NCBI RefSeq assembly: GCF_023953935.1 | Contig: NZ_JAMLIW010000001.1 | Span: 1 to 64,000 of the forward strand | Direction of reading: 5' to 3' | DNA: 64,000 nt | Source: Thermomonas sp. | GTDB taxonomy: Bacteria; Pseudomonadota; Gammaproteobacteria; Xanthomonadales; Xanthomonadaceae | Shown here: positions 55,052 to 63,962 of the stretch, one piece after another | Numbering within the stretch: position 1 is the stretch's first letter | How the letters are laid out: every line of letters begins with the position of its first letter | The notes under the pieces: generated by a model | Databases searched by the model: none | Told to the model about the DNA's origin: nothing | The model's input: the letters and a program-made list of their open reading frames with translations, nothing else | Position numbers and translations under genes: made by a program

Positions 55052-58000
55052 TCAAACAGCGCCGGCCAGACGCGCGGCTTCGGCCAGGTCCACCGAGACC
55101 AGCCGCGAGACGCCCGGCTCGCGCATCGTCACACCCGAAAGCTGCTGGGCAGCCTCCATGGTGGCCTTGTTGTGGGTGACAAACAGGAACTGTACCGCTT
55201 CACTCATCTCGGTGACCATCGCCGTGAAGCGGCCGACGTTGGCCTCATCCAGTGGCGCATCGACTTCATCGAGCAGGCAGAACGGCGCCGGGTTGAGGCG
55301 GAAGATCGAAAACACCAGCGCCACCGCGGTCATCGCCTTCTCGCCGCCCGACAACAGCGAGATGTTGGACACGCGCTTGCCGGGCGGCCGCGCCATGATC
55401 GTCACGCCGGTATCCAGCAGGTCCTCGCCGGTCATTTCCAGATAGGCATGGCCGCCGCCGAACAGGCGCGGGTAGAGCTCCTGGATCCCGAGGTTGACGC
55501 GATCGAAGGTGTCCTTGAAGCGGCTGCGGGTTTCGCGGTCGATCTTGCGGATCGCTTCTTCCAGCGTGCCCAGCGCGGAGGTCAGGTCCTCGTTCTGCGC
55601 GTCCAGGTATTCCTTGCGTTTGGCCGCCTCGGCGCGTTCGGCGATTGCCGCGAGGTTGACCGGCTCCAGTCGGCGCAGCTTGCCGTCGAGTTCCTGCACC
55701 GCCTGCTCCCAACCGGCCGCATCGGCTTCTTCCGGCAGTTGTTCCAGCAGCGCATCGACGGCAAAACCGCCGGCCAGGATGGCCTCGCTGAACTGTGTCG
55801 CCTTCAGCTCCAGCGCCTGCTGTTGCAGCCGGCGCTGGCCGATCGCCTCGCGCTGCTCCAGCGCCTGGGCGTCGCACTGCTGGCGCTGCTGTTCCTGCGC
55901 GCGCAGTTCGATGTCCACTTCCTCCAGCGCAGCGCGCGCCTGCGCCAACACCTGGTCGGCCTGCACCCGGGCGTTCAACGCCGCCTGGCGCTGGGCCTCC
56001 AGGGTATCGGCCTGGGCACCGCCGTCGGCCAGCTGGCTGGCCAGATCCTCCAGCCGCGTCCCCAGCTGGCCGCGCTGGCCGTCCATGCGCTGCAAGGCCT
56101 GCGCCAGCGCCTGCATCTGGGCGCGCTGGGTTTCCAGGCTGAGCGACAGCGCGTAGGCGGCCTCGCGCGACTGGCGGGCGGCTTCGCGGGCGGCTTCGCG
56201 TTCGGCGGCCACGTCATCGCGCTCCGCTTCCAACGCCACCCGCGTCGATTCGAGCTCGCCCATGCGGGCCACCGCGCCTTCCAGCCGCTCGCGGGCCTGC
56301 GCGACCGCCGCCCGCTGTTCCTGCAACCCGGCCTCGAGCTGCGTCAGCTCGGCGTCGATGCGCTCGATCCGGCTGCGCGCACCGTCGAGTCGCCCTTGGG
56401 CGCTTTGCAACCGGCCGGAAGTTTCCGACAGGTCCCGATGCGCAAGATAGAGCTGGCGCTGGGCGTCTTCGCGCTGCTGCTCGGCCGCGCGCAGCGCGTC
56501 GCGCTGGCGAGTCAGTTCGGCGTCCAGCTCGGCTTCACGGCGTGCATCGGCCGCGATCGCTTCGCGCAGCGCGTGGATGTCCTTTTCACGCAACAGCACG
56601 CCCTGCCGCGAGGCATCCGCGCGCGCCACCTGCGCCCAGCCGGCGCCAAGCTGCTCGCCGCCACGGGTCATCACGCTTTCGTTCGCCGGAATCCGCGCCA
56701 GCAGCGCCTGCGCCTGGGCAAGGTCATCGGCCGCGTGGACCTTGGCCAGCCGCTGCCGGATCACCTCCGGGCCGCGCACCCGCGCCGCCAGCGAGGTGTC
56801 GGGGTAATCCTGCCCGGCCGCGGCGGCATTGCCTCCGTCGGCCACCAGCGCCACCCGCCCCTCGCCCAACTCGACCAAGGCGTCGACCAGAGACGCATCG
56901 AAGTGACCGGCGGATGCGTCCACCAGCGCCGCTTCGATCCACTGGCCCAGCGCGGTTTCGACGGCGGATTCCCAGCCGGCATCGACATCCAGGCGCTCGC
57001 CCACGCGCGCCGCCGAGCCCAGCCCGTGTGCCTGCAGCCAGCGCGCACCCGCGCCCGTTTCCTGCCCGAGCGCGGCCGCCTGCAATGTTTCCAGCGAGGA
57101 CAGCCGCCCCCGCGCCGCCTGCATCCGCTTGCGCAATTCGGCCTGTTCGCCCTGCAGCTCGCGCTGGTGCTCCTGCGCCTGCGCGCTGGCCGCACGGCCG
57201 GCCTCCACCCGCGTGGTCAGTTCCTGCACCGTGACCTTGCCGGTTTCGACGCCGGCCTCCAGTTCCGCCAGCGCGGCGGTCAGGGCGGTCAGATCCAGCC
57301 CGGCGCGCTCTTCGCCCAGCTGCTGGATGCGACGGCCGGCATCCAGGTTTTGGCGGTCGAGATGCTCGATTCGGGTCCGTTCCACGTCGGCGGCCTTGGC
57401 CGATTCAGCCTGCTCGCGGGCGTGGGCGTCACGCCGCTGCTGCCAGTCGGCCAGCCGGGTTTCGGTTTCCCGCAGCGCCTGCTGCCGATCCCGGTCATCC
57501 TGTTGCACCACTTCGAGACGTGGGCTGGACTCTTCGACCGCTGCCCGCAGGACATCCAGCCGCGTGCGGTCGGAGACGATCTGGCCGCCGAGTTCATCCA
57601 GCGCGCTGCCGGCCTCGTCACTGGCGCGCTGCAGGCGCTCGGCCAGCTCGCGCTGATGGGCAATCTGCTGCTCGATCCGCGCCAGCGATCCGCTGGCTTC
57701 GTAAACCGCGGCCTGCGCCTGGTTGAGCGACTCGCTGGCGGCCTCGCGCTGCGTGCGCCCACTCTCCAGCGCGCTTTCGGCGCGACGCTGGCCGGCCACC
57801 AATTCTTCCAGCCGGGTCGCATCGCGCAGCAGCCCGGCGCGCAGCGCTTGCAGCTCGACATCCAGCGCGCGGTATTCCAGCGCCCGCCACTGCGCGTCCT
57901 TTTCCTTGCGCATGGCCTGCAGCGCGGTGTACTGCTCGGCCTGGCGCGCCTGCCGGAACAGGTGCTGCAGCTGCTTGTCGACTTCGTCGCGCAGGTCGGT

Positions 58001-58582
58001 CAGGCGGTCGAGGTTCTCGCGGGTGTGACGGATGCGGGTCTCGGTTTCGCGCCGGCGTTCCTTGTATTTGGAAATGCCGGCGGCTTCCTCCAGGTAGACG
58101 CGCAATTCCTCCGGGCGCGCATCGATCACCTGCGAGATCATCCCCTGCTCGATGATCGAGTAGCTGCGCGGGCCCAGGCCGGTGCCGAGGAACAGGTCGG
58201 TGATGTCGCGCCGACGACACTTGCCGCCGTTGAGGTAATAGCTGCTCTGGCCGTCGCGGCCGACCGTGCGCTTGACCGAGATTTCGTTAAACGCGGCATA
58301 TTCGCCGGTGATGGCGTGATCGGCGTTGTCGAACACCAACTCCACCGAGGCCTGCGACACCGGCTTGCGCGCGCTGCTGCCGGAGAAGATCACGTCGGTC
58401 AGCGAATCGCCGCGCAGGCGGCTGGCGGCGGACTCACCCATCACCCAGCGGATGGCATCGATGATGTTGGATTTGCCGCAGCCGTTCGGCCCGACGATGC
58501 CGGTCATGTTGGTCGGCAGGTGCAACGTGGTCGGGTCGACGAAGGACTTGAAGCCGGACAGCTTGATGGTGGACAGGCGCAT
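55052..58582 (-). CDS. smc: Chromosome segregation protein SMC (condensin)
   Basis: A 1176-residue ATPase of bacterial condensin. The Walker A is GIVGPNGCGKSNIIDAIRWVMG. Long coiled-coil arms run roughly 170-500 and 670-1010 around a hinge near 510-660 (LGSAARVGERLDVDAGWESAVETALG). The C-terminal head has the LSGGEKAMTAVALVFSIF signature and Walker B FCLLDEVDAPLDE. Start at ATG 58582, beginning MRLSTIKLSGFKSFVDPTTL. Its kleisin and kite partners scpA and scpB lie 1-3 kb away on the opposite strand, so all condensin parts are local. Confidence 0.98.
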   Translation of the reverse strand: MRLSTIKLSGFKSFVDPTTLHLPTNMTGIVGPNGCGKSNIIDAIRWVMGESAASRLRGDSLTDVIFSGSSARKPVSQASVELVFDNADHAITGEYAAFNEISVKRTVGRDGQSSYYLNGGKCRRRDITDLFLGTGLGPRSYSIIEQGMISQVIDARPEELRVYLEEAAGISKYKERRRETETRIRHTRENLDRLTDLRDEVDKQLQHLFRQARQAEQYTALQAMRKEKDAQWRALEYRALDVELQALRAGLLRDATRLEELVAGQRRAESALESGRTQREAASESLNQAQAAVYEASGSLARIEQQIAHQRELAERLQRASDEAGSALDELGGQIVSDRTRLDVLRAAVEESSPRLEVVQQDDRDRQQALRETETRLADWQQRRDAHAREQAESAKAADVERTRIEHLDRQNLDAGRRIQQLGEERAGLDLTALTAALAELEAGVETGKVTVQELTTRVEAGRAASAQAQEHQRELQGEQAELRKRMQAARGRLSSLETLQAAALGQETGAGARWLQAHGLGSAARVGERLDVDAGWESAVETALGQWIEAALVDASAGHFDASLVDALVELGEGRVALVADGGNAAAAGQDYPDTSLAARVRGPEVIRQRLAKVHAADDLAQAQALLARIPANESVMTRGGEQLGAGWAQVARADASRQGVLLREKDIHALREAIAADARREAELDAELTRQRDALRAAEQQREDAQRQLYLAHRDLSETSGRLQSAQGRLDGARSRIERIDAELTQLEAGLQEQRAAVAQARERLEGAVARMGELESTRVALEAERDDVAAEREAAREAARQSREAAYALSLSLETQRAQMQALAQALQRMDGQRGQLGTRLEDLASQLADGGAQADTLEAQRQAALNARVQADQVLAQARAALEEVDIELRAQEQQRQQCDAQALEQREAIGQRRLQQQALELKATQFSEAILAGGFAVDALLEQLPEEADAAGWEQAVQELDGKLRRLEPVNLAAIAERAEAAKRKEYLDAQNEDLTSALGTLEEAIRKIDRETRSRFKDTFDRVNLGIQELYPRLFGGGHAYLEMTGEDLLDTGVTIMARPPGKRVSNISLLSGGEKAMTAVALVFSIFRLNPAPFCLLDEVDAPLDEANVGRFTAMVTEMSEAVQFLFVTHNKATMEAAQQLSGVTMREPGVSRLVSVDLAEAARLAGAV

Positions 58583-58652
58583 GCGGCGGTCGCAAACCTT
58601 GTGCGGCGCAGGGCGCCAATTCATGTAATGGATGGATAATACGACGTAAACG

Positions 58653-58680
58653 GTTGTTTCTTGATACTTAATGAAACAAC
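58653..58680. promoter_or_regulatory. AT-rich inverted repeat upstream of smc
   Basis: The arms gttgtttc and gaaacaac enclose a 12-base loop in an AT-rich stretch, unusual for this genome. It is about 70 bases before the smc start and 33 bases after the end of the ibaG-like gene. On the minus strand TATTAT (58642-58637) could be the smc -10. It may act as an operator or as terminator of the upstream ibaG transcript. Confidence 0.4.
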
Positions 58681-58713
58681 AACTGGCGCCGAGACCACTG
58701 AGTATAACGGCCC

Positions 58714-59025
58714 TCAGCCCGCCTCGTCCGGGGTTTTTGCGTGGATCGAAAGCGCATGAATGTCGGTGCGCAACAGTTCGCCCAGCGCGGCGTACACCAG
58801 CCGATGGCGGCTCGGCAGCGGCTTGCCGACGAAGGCCGGACTGACGATGGTCAGCGTGAAATGCCCTTGCCCGGTCCGGCTGCCGGCATGACCGGCGTGG
58901 CGATGGCTGTCGTCCGTGATTTCGAGTCGGGTGGGCGCCAGCGCCACCTCCAGCAGCGCCCGCATCCGCGCGATGCGCCCCGGGTTCAGGCGCGGAACGT
59001 CGGCCTCGGTCCAAGCCTCGCTCAC
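58714..59025 (-). CDS. BolA/IbaG-family protein
   Basis: A 103-residue protein. The start is GTG 59025, overlapping the yciI stop as GTGA, with aagg upstream. The BolA fold is evident: [32 protein letters not shown]...[48 protein letters not shown]. The invariant His in HRLVYAAL and the loop His/Asp suit iron-sulfur handling with a monothiol glutaredoxin. It is closer to canonical BolA than to the shorter IbaG. YciI upstream is its usual partner in Xanthomonadaceae. Confidence 0.92.
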   Translation of the reverse strand: MSEAWTEADVPRLNPGRIARMRALLEVALAPTRLEITDDSHRHAGHAGSRTGQGHFTLTIVSPAFVGKPLPSRHRLVYAALGELLRTDIHALSIHAKTPDEAG

Positions 59026-59321
59026 GGCAGTGCCTTGCAGAACGGCCGCACGTCCACCCGCTGGTAGACGCCAGCGGCGCAATACGGATCGGCATCGGCC
59101 CAGAGCCGCGCGTCCTCCAGCGACGGGAATTGGGCGATGACCACGCTGCCCTGGAAACCCGCAGGACCAGGATCCTCGGCATCGATCGCCGGGCACGGCC
59201 CGGCCAGCAGCAAGCGACCTTCATCGCGCAGCGCGGTCAAGCGCTCCAGATGCGCCGGTCGCGCCTGCTTGCGGCGCGCCAGAACATCGACGCCGTCAAA
59301 CCCTTCGATCACGTACCACAT
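59022..59321 (-). CDS. yciI: YciI family protein
   Basis: A 99-residue ferredoxin-fold protein. [64 protein letters not shown] contains the conserved His (PAHLERL) and Asp. The second half, [28 protein letters not shown], is characteristic, with DPY. I start it at ATG 59321 since ggag lies six bases upstream; ATG 59333 adds four residues. Some family members act as muconolactone-isomerase-like or dehydrochlorinase enzymes, but the role of YciI itself is unclear. Confidence 0.9.
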   Translation of the reverse strand: MWYVIEGFDGVDVLARRKQARPAHLERLTALRDEGRLLLAGPCPAIDAEDPGPAGFQGSVVIAQFPSLEDARLWADADPYCAAGVYQRVDVRPFCKALP

Positions 59322-59605
59322 CGTCCACTCCATGAACCGTTGCCCCCATTGTAGCGGCCCCCAGTGGACAGCCCGGCGGCGAATGCGTAGGCTTGCACCC
59401 TAGTTGTTTTCGCCCGGTCCTGCGGGTGCGCGTTGCCGGGCCTTCAGCCGCAGCGCGCCTGCCCACCCGGCACTGCATGCCATCGATCCGTTGACGGGGC
59501 CCACCGGCCGCGCCGTCGCGTGCGATGGAACGTGGAACCCACCCGCAACCCCGGCCATTTCCGGCCCTTGCAAATCAGGCGTGGCCCGGAGGGGGCCGCC
59601 AACCG

Positions 59606-60541
59606 ATGACATCCGAGACCCGCAGCGGCACCTTGGCCGCCGCCAGCAGCGCAGGCAACCCGCCTCCCCAGCAGCAGGAAATGCCGCTGGCGGTGGTGCT
59701 CGGCCAGCCGCTGTCGGAAATCCCCAAGGATCTCTACATCCCGCCGGATGCGCTGGAGATCATCCTCGAAGCCTTCGAAGGCCCACTCGACCTGCTGCTG
59801 TACCTGATCCGCCGGCAGAACCTCGACATCCTCGACATCCCGGTCGCCGAAATCACCCGCCAGTACGTCGATTACATCCAGGCCATGCACGAGCTGCGCT
59901 TCGAGCTGGCCGCCGAATACCTGGTGATGGCCGCGATCCTGGCCGAGATCAAGTCGCGGATGCTGCTGCCACGGCCGCCGAGCGAGGAAGGCCTTGAAGA
60001 GGATCCGCGCGCCGACCTGGTCCGACGCCTGCAGGAATACGAGCGCTACCGCAAGGCCTCCGAGGACCTCGACACCCTGCCCCGGCAGGAACGCGACACG
60101 GTGGCAGTTTCCGCCTTCGTTCCCGATCGCGCGGTGGTGCGCTTGCCGCCGCAGGTGGACATCCGCGAAATGTTGCTGGCCCTGCATGAGGTCCTGCAGC
60201 GCGCCGAACTGTTCACCCAGCACGCCATCCGCCGCGACCCTCTGAGCGTGCGCCAGCGCATGGGCGAATTGCTGGAACGCCTGTCCGACGGCGCCTTCCA
60301 TCGTTTCGAGTCGCTGTTCGTGGCCGAGGAAGGCCGGTTGGGCGTGGTGGTCACGTTCCTTGGCCTGTTGACCCTGGCCAAGGAACAGCTGATCGACGTC
60401 GTCCAGGAACAGCGGCCCGACGATGGCCACGCCCACGCACTGGCGCCGATCTACGTGAAGTCGCTGGCTGCGGGTGAAGCCGCGCCGGCGATGGAAGCCC
60501 TGTCCAGCGAATTCGACGACGACGTGCCCGCCGGAACCTGA
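59606..60541 (+). CDS. scpA: Segregation and condensation protein A (kleisin ScpA)
   Basis: The kleisin that bridges SMC heads. The protein has 311 residues from ATG 59606, preceded by a gaggggg sequence. After a Ser/Gln/Pro-rich N-terminus of about 50 residues comes IPPDALEIILEAFEGPLDLLLYLIRRQNLDILDIPVAEITRQYVDYI, the family hallmark. The middle has ILAEIKSRMLLPRP. The C-terminal winged helix ends FLGLLTLAKEQLIDVVQEQ. It is longer than the roughly 250 residues of the Bacillus protein. It is divergent from yciI/ibaG and followed by scpB. Confidence 0.95.
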   Translation: MTSETRSGTLAAASSAGNPPPQQQEMPLAVVLGQPLSEIPKDLYIPPDALEIILEAFEGPLDLLLYLIRRQNLDILDIPVAEITRQYVDYIQAMHELRFELAAEYLVMAAILAEIKSRMLLPRPPSEEGLEEDPRADLVRRLQEYERYRKASEDLDTLPRQERDTVAVSAFVPDRAVVRLPPQVDIREMLLALHEVLQRAELFTQHAIRRDPLSVRQRMGELLERLSDGAFHRFESLFVAEEGRLGVVVTFLGLLTLAKEQLIDVVQEQRPDDGHAHALAPIYVKSLAAGEAAPAMEALSSEFDDDVPAGT

Positions 60542-60619
60542 CCCCACGCGACCGCACCGCCACCTGCAATCCCGCGCCGCCGCCTTCAATCCCCAGCACC
60601 CTCGCCCAGCCAGGACGAC

Positions 60620-61342
60620 ATGCCGACCACCATGGATCAACAACTCGTCACCCGGATCGTCGAAGCCGCCCTGCTGGCCGCCGCGCAGCCGCTGACCGTG
60701 GTACAGCTCCACGGCCTGTTCCCGCTGGACGACCCGGCTCCCGAGGGCAGCGTGGAATCCGCCCTGCAAGCGCTGTCCACCGCCTGCGCCGGGCGCGGCG
60801 TCGAACTGGTGGAGGTCGCCTCGGGCTGGCGCTTCCAGGTGCAGGCCGACGTGCATCCCTGGGTGGCCCGCCTGTGGACCGAGCGCCAGACCAAATACAG
60901 CCGAGCCACCCTCGAAGTGCTGGCGCTGATCGCCTACCGGCAACCGATCACCCGCGGCGAAATCGAGCAGATCCGCGGCGTATCCACCAACAGCAACATC
61001 ATCCGGGCGCTGGAAGAGCGCGACTGGATCCGCGTGGTCGGCCACCGCGACGTGCCCGGCAAACCCGAACTGCTGGCCACCACCCGCGGCTTCCTCGACT
61101 ACTTCGGCCTGAAGCGTCTGGACCAATTGCCGCCACTGTCCGAACTCAAGGATTTCGGCGAACTCGAACCGCAGCTGCCGATCGCCGGCATCGAAACGGC
61201 AGGATCGGGCTCGGGTTCACTTTCCTCGGCGGATATTGCAGACGACGAAACAGGATCGTCGGAAAGTGAACCTGACACCGTTTCTCCCACCACCAGAGAC
61301 GACGCGATGCCCGCATCGTCGGAGCAGATTGATGAGCACTGA
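60620..61342 (+). CDS. scpB: Segregation and condensation protein B (ScpB) with an extra C-terminal tail
   Basis: A kite protein binding ScpA. The protein has 240 residues; the two winged helices occupy about 5-180: IVEAALLAAAQPLTVVQLHGLF and YSRATLEVLALIAYRQPITRGEIEQIRGVSTNSNIIRALEERDWIRVVGHRDVPGKPELLATT. The normal end is near LSELKDFGE. About 50 residues of Ser/Glu/Asp-rich tail follow, and the DNA encoding them holds a 12-bp inverted repeat (61214-61225 and 61261-61272) plus a fragment of the 19-base dispersed repeat. The gene overlaps rluB by 11 bases. Confidence 0.94.
   Translation: MPTTMDQQLVTRIVEAALLAAAQPLTVVQLHGLFPLDDPAPEGSVESALQALSTACAGRGVELVEVASGWRFQVQADVHPWVARLWTERQTKYSRATLEVLALIAYRQPITRGEIEQIRGVSTNSNIIRALEERDWIRVVGHRDVPGKPELLATTRGFLDYFGLKRLDQLPPLSELKDFGELEPQLPIAGIETAGSGSGSLSSADIADDETGSSESEPDTVSPTTRDDAMPASSEQIDEH
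61214..61272. repeat. Inverted repeat inside the scpB 3' end
   Basis: The arms ggttcactttcc (61214-61225) and ggaaagtgaacc (61261-61272) are separated by 35 bases, followed by tgacaccg, a piece of the dispersed repeat at 22171 and 63334. It is translated as part of the acidic ScpB tail, so it looks like a repeat element captured in the frame. Confidence 0.65.
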
Positions 61343-62849
61343 AACCCCCCGCCGCCCGCTGAGCCTCAAGCGCGCCGGCGCCGCCGACGACGCCAACCCG
61401 CACGTCAGCGAACGCCTGCACAAGGTGCTGGCACAGGCCGGCCTGGGCTCGCGGCGCGCGCTGGAGCAGCGCATCGCCGAAGGCCTGATCAAGGTCAACG
61501 GGGAGGTGGCGCAAACCGGCATGAGCGTGACCGGCGGCGACAAGATCGAGATCGACGGCCGCACCTTCGTCGCCAGCGCCCTGACCGAAGGCGCGCGGGT
61601 GCTGATGTACAACAAGCCGGAAGGCGAAGTGACGACCCGCGAAGACCCGGAAGGCCGACCGACCATCTTCGATGCGCTGCCGGCGCTGCGCGGCGCGCGC
61701 TGGATCGCGGTCGGCCGACTCGACATCAATACCACCGGCCTGCTGCTGCTCACCACAGACGGCGAGCTGGCCAACGCGATGATGCATCCCTCGCACGAGA
61801 TCGAGCGCGAATACGTCTGCCGTGTGCGCGCGCCGGAAGGCGAGGAAAACGTCAGCGACAAGCTGGTCGACCGGCTGGCGCGCGGCGTGGCGCTGGACGA
61901 CGGCCCGGCGAAATTCGACGAGATCGAACGCATCGGCGGTGCCAACATGCCGGAAGAAAGCCGGCACGACTGGTTCCGGGTGCTGCTCAAGGAAGGCCGC
62001 AACCGCGAGGTGCGCCGGCTGTGGGAATCGCAGGGCTGCCAGGTCTCGCGCCTGAAGCGCATCCGCCACGGCCAGGTGCGGCTGCCGCAGCCGCTGCTGC
62101 GTGGCCATACCCAGGAATTGCCGCAGGCTGAAGTCGACGCCCTGCGCAAGTCGCTGGGGCTGGAGGACGGCACCCCGTCAGCATTGACGCTGATGCCGGT
62201 GCTGGGCCAGCGCAAGGCCGGCAAGACCGTCGTCACCAGCAATGCGCGCGGGCATGGCTACATCGGCGGCCACAACACCGCCGACGAAGGCCGCGAGCTG
62301 CGCCGCTTCGACAACGTGCGCGAAGATCGTGGCCGTCGCGGCGGTCGCAAGCCGAGCGGCGGCCTCACCGTCAGCGGCGAGCAGGCCGCCAATCAGGCCA
62401 ACAAGCGCTTGAAGGTCAAGGGCCCGCGGCAACCCGGACAACGCATGAAGCCCGGCGAACGGCGTGGCGAGAATCCGGCGGCGATGCGCACCTGGTACGT
62501 GCCCGACGGCGTCGATACCGGCCCCAGCGGCCATCGCAACCCCGGCGGTCGTGGCCCGAAGAAATTCAAGCCGCGTGGCGCCTCGGGAACGACGGCGGCC
62601 GGCGAGGCCCGCCCGCAGCGACCGGCTCGCCCGTACGGCCATCCCGGCAACGCGCCCTACTTCCCGTCCGACCATGTGCACGGCCGCGATGCCCAGCCGG
62701 GCGCACCGCGCCGCGGGCCGCGTCCCGGCGGCAACGCCCGTCCCGCAGGGGGGCCGCGCCCCGGCGGCAATCCACGCCCGAACAGCGGCCCGCGACCCGG
62801 CAATCAGGGCCCGCGCGGACCGCGTGGGCCGCGCGGCGGCTCGCGCTGA
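61332..62849 (+). CDS. rluB: Ribosomal large-subunit pseudouridine synthase B with long basic low-complexity tail
   Basis: It modifies U2605 of 23S rRNA. The protein has 505 residues. The S4 RNA-binding domain (about 28-75) has RLHKVLAQAGLGSRRALEQRIAEGLIKVNGE. The catalytic core has VGRLDINTTGLLLLTTDGELAN with the essential Asp, and LKEGRNREVRRLWESQGCQVSRLKRIRHG. From about residue 290 the chain is disordered and rich in Arg, Gly and Pro, ending in RPGGNARPAGG and GPRGPRGPRGG repeats. The ATG at 61332 overlaps the scpB stop. Confidence 0.95.
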   Translation: MSTETPRRPLSLKRAGAADDANPHVSERLHKVLAQAGLGSRRALEQRIAEGLIKVNGEVAQTGMSVTGGDKIEIDGRTFVASALTEGARVLMYNKPEGEVTTREDPEGRPTIFDALPALRGARWIAVGRLDINTTGLLLLTTDGELANAMMHPSHEIEREYVCRVRAPEGEENVSDKLVDRLARGVALDDGPAKFDEIERIGGANMPEESRHDWFRVLLKEGRNREVRRLWESQGCQVSRLKRIRHGQVRLPQPLLRGHTQELPQAEVDALRKSLGLEDGTPSALTLMPVLGQRKAGKTVVTSNARGHGYIGGHNTADEGRELRRFDNVREDRGRRGGRKPSGGLTVSGEQAANQANKRLKVKGPRQPGQRMKPGERRGENPAAMRTWYVPDGVDTGPSGHRNPGGRGPKKFKPRGASGTTAAGEARPQRPARPYGHPGNAPYFPSDHVHGRDAQPGAPRRGPRPGGNARPAGGPRPGGNPRPNSGPRPGNQGPRGPRGPRGGSR

Positions 62850-62908
62850 ATGCCGACTTCAAGGCATAGTGGAAGTTCCTCCAACGCCGCAACCTCAGGA
62901 GTCCCGAC

Positions 62909-63325
62909 ATGCCCGCCTCCCTGCTGCTCGCCCTGCTGCTGACAGCTCCGCAGGCCGCTCCCGCACCCGCGCAAACACCGCCGACGCCGTCCTCCGCGCC
63001 GGCAATGGAATACGCGGACGCCAAACTCCGCTCCGACGCCGACGAGGCCACCGTCACCGGGGCCGCGCACGCCGACATGGTCAAGCGCCAGAGCGACCTG
63101 CTGGACGCCGGCATCGCCGCCTGCGCCCGCGACGAGCTGCGCGACGACTTCACCCCGTTCACGATCGTCATGCAACTCGACGCCAGCGGCCAGGTTCAGC
63201 AGACTTGGCGCCAGGGCAGCTCGCCATTGGCCATTTGCATGCAGCGCTACGTGCGCGACAAGACCGTCTTCACCCCGCCCAAGGCGCCGTTCTTCAATTC
63301 GATCGAAGTCAGTTTCACGAAATAA
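62909..63325 (+). CDS. Hypothetical secreted protein
   Basis: A 138-residue protein I do not recognise. The signal peptide (PASLLLALLLTAPQAAPAPA) is followed by a Pro/Thr/Ala linker and a soluble domain (about 35-138): DAKLRSDADEATVTGAAHADMVKRQSDLLDAGIAACARDELRDDFTPFTIVMQLDASGQVQQTWRQGSSPLAICMQRYVRDKTVFTPPKAPFFNSIEVSF. The pattern of polar strands with two Cys (ACARDEL, AICMQRY) resembles TonB-C-like or AgmX-like periplasmic domains only loosely. A caggag sequence precedes the ATG. A terminator follows at 63369-63392. Confidence 0.65.
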   Translation: MPASLLLALLLTAPQAAPAPAQTPPTPSSAPAMEYADAKLRSDADEATVTGAAHADMVKRQSDLLDAGIAACARDELRDDFTPFTIVMQLDASGQVQQTWRQGSSPLAICMQRYVRDKTVFTPPKAPFFNSIEVSFTK

Positions 63326-63333
63326 GAAATAAC

Positions 63334-63352
63334 GGTGTCAGGGACAATTCGC
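63334..63352 (-). repeat. 19-base dispersed repeat (second copy, inverted)
   Basis: An exact reverse complement of 22171-22189 (gcgaattgtccctgacacc). It lies nine bases after the stop of the preceding gene. Both copies are intergenic. Confidence 0.75.
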
Positions 63353-63368
63353 CCCACCCACGACGTCC

Positions 63369-63392
63369 AAGGCCCGCATCGCTGCGGGCCTT
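63369..63392 (+). terminator. Rho-independent terminator
   Basis: The 9-bp stem aaggcccgc/gcgggcctt with loop atcgct is followed by gtcgttt. It ends the transcript of the secreted unknown protein and lies between it and the convergent tpx gene. Confidence 0.8.
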
Positions 63393-63461
63393 GTCGTTTG
63401 CCGTGCCGGTGATTGGCCTGTCGGGCAGCTTGCACGTTTGATGCGAAAGCGCGCGTCGGGC

Positions 63462-63962
63462 TCAGCCCAACGCGGCCAGTGCCGCCGCGTAGTCGGGCTC
63501 CTGGCCGATCTCCGGCACCATCTGTGCGTGCAGGATCTTGTTGTTCTCGTCCAGCACCAGCACCGCGCGCGCGGCCAGGCCGGCCAGCGGGCTGGTTTCG
63601 ATGGCCACGCCGTAGTCCTTCAGGAACTCGCGACCGCGCATCGTCGAAAGCATCGTCACGTTGGAAATGCCTTCAGCACCGCAAAAACGCCCTTGCGCAA
63701 ACGGCAGGTCGGCGGAAATGCACAGCACCGCGGCATTGTCCAGCGCGGCGGCGTCCTTGTTGAAATGTCGCACCGAGGCCTGGCACACGCCGGTGTCGAT
63801 GCTGGGGAAGATGTTGAGCACCTTGCGCTTGCCGGCAAAGTCGGCCAGCGCCTTCTCGCTGAGATCGCCTGCCACCAGCTTGAACGCCGGGGCCTGGCTG
63901 CCCACCTGCGGGAACTGGCCGCCGACCTGGACCGGGTTGCCGTGGAATGTGACGTTGGACAT
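63462..63962 (-). CDS. tpx: Thiol peroxidase (atypical 2-Cys peroxiredoxin)
   Basis: A thioredoxin-dependent peroxidase acting on alkyl and lipid hydroperoxides. The protein has 166 residues from ATG 63962. The peroxidatic Cys60 lies in [15 protein letters not shown] and the resolving Cys94 in [12 protein letters not shown], matching the Tpx disulfide pattern. [18 protein letters not shown] is the family's helix. The start [15 protein letters not shown] is typical. The promoter would be to the right, at the window edge. Confidence 0.96.
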   Translation of the reverse strand: MSNVTFHGNPVQVGGQFPQVGSQAPAFKLVAGDLSEKALADFAGKRKVLNIFPSIDTGVCQASVRHFNKDAAALDNAAVLCISADLPFAQGRFCGAEGISNVTMLSTMRGREFLKDYGVAIETSPLAGLAARAVLVLDENNKILHAQMVPEIGQEPDYAAALAALG

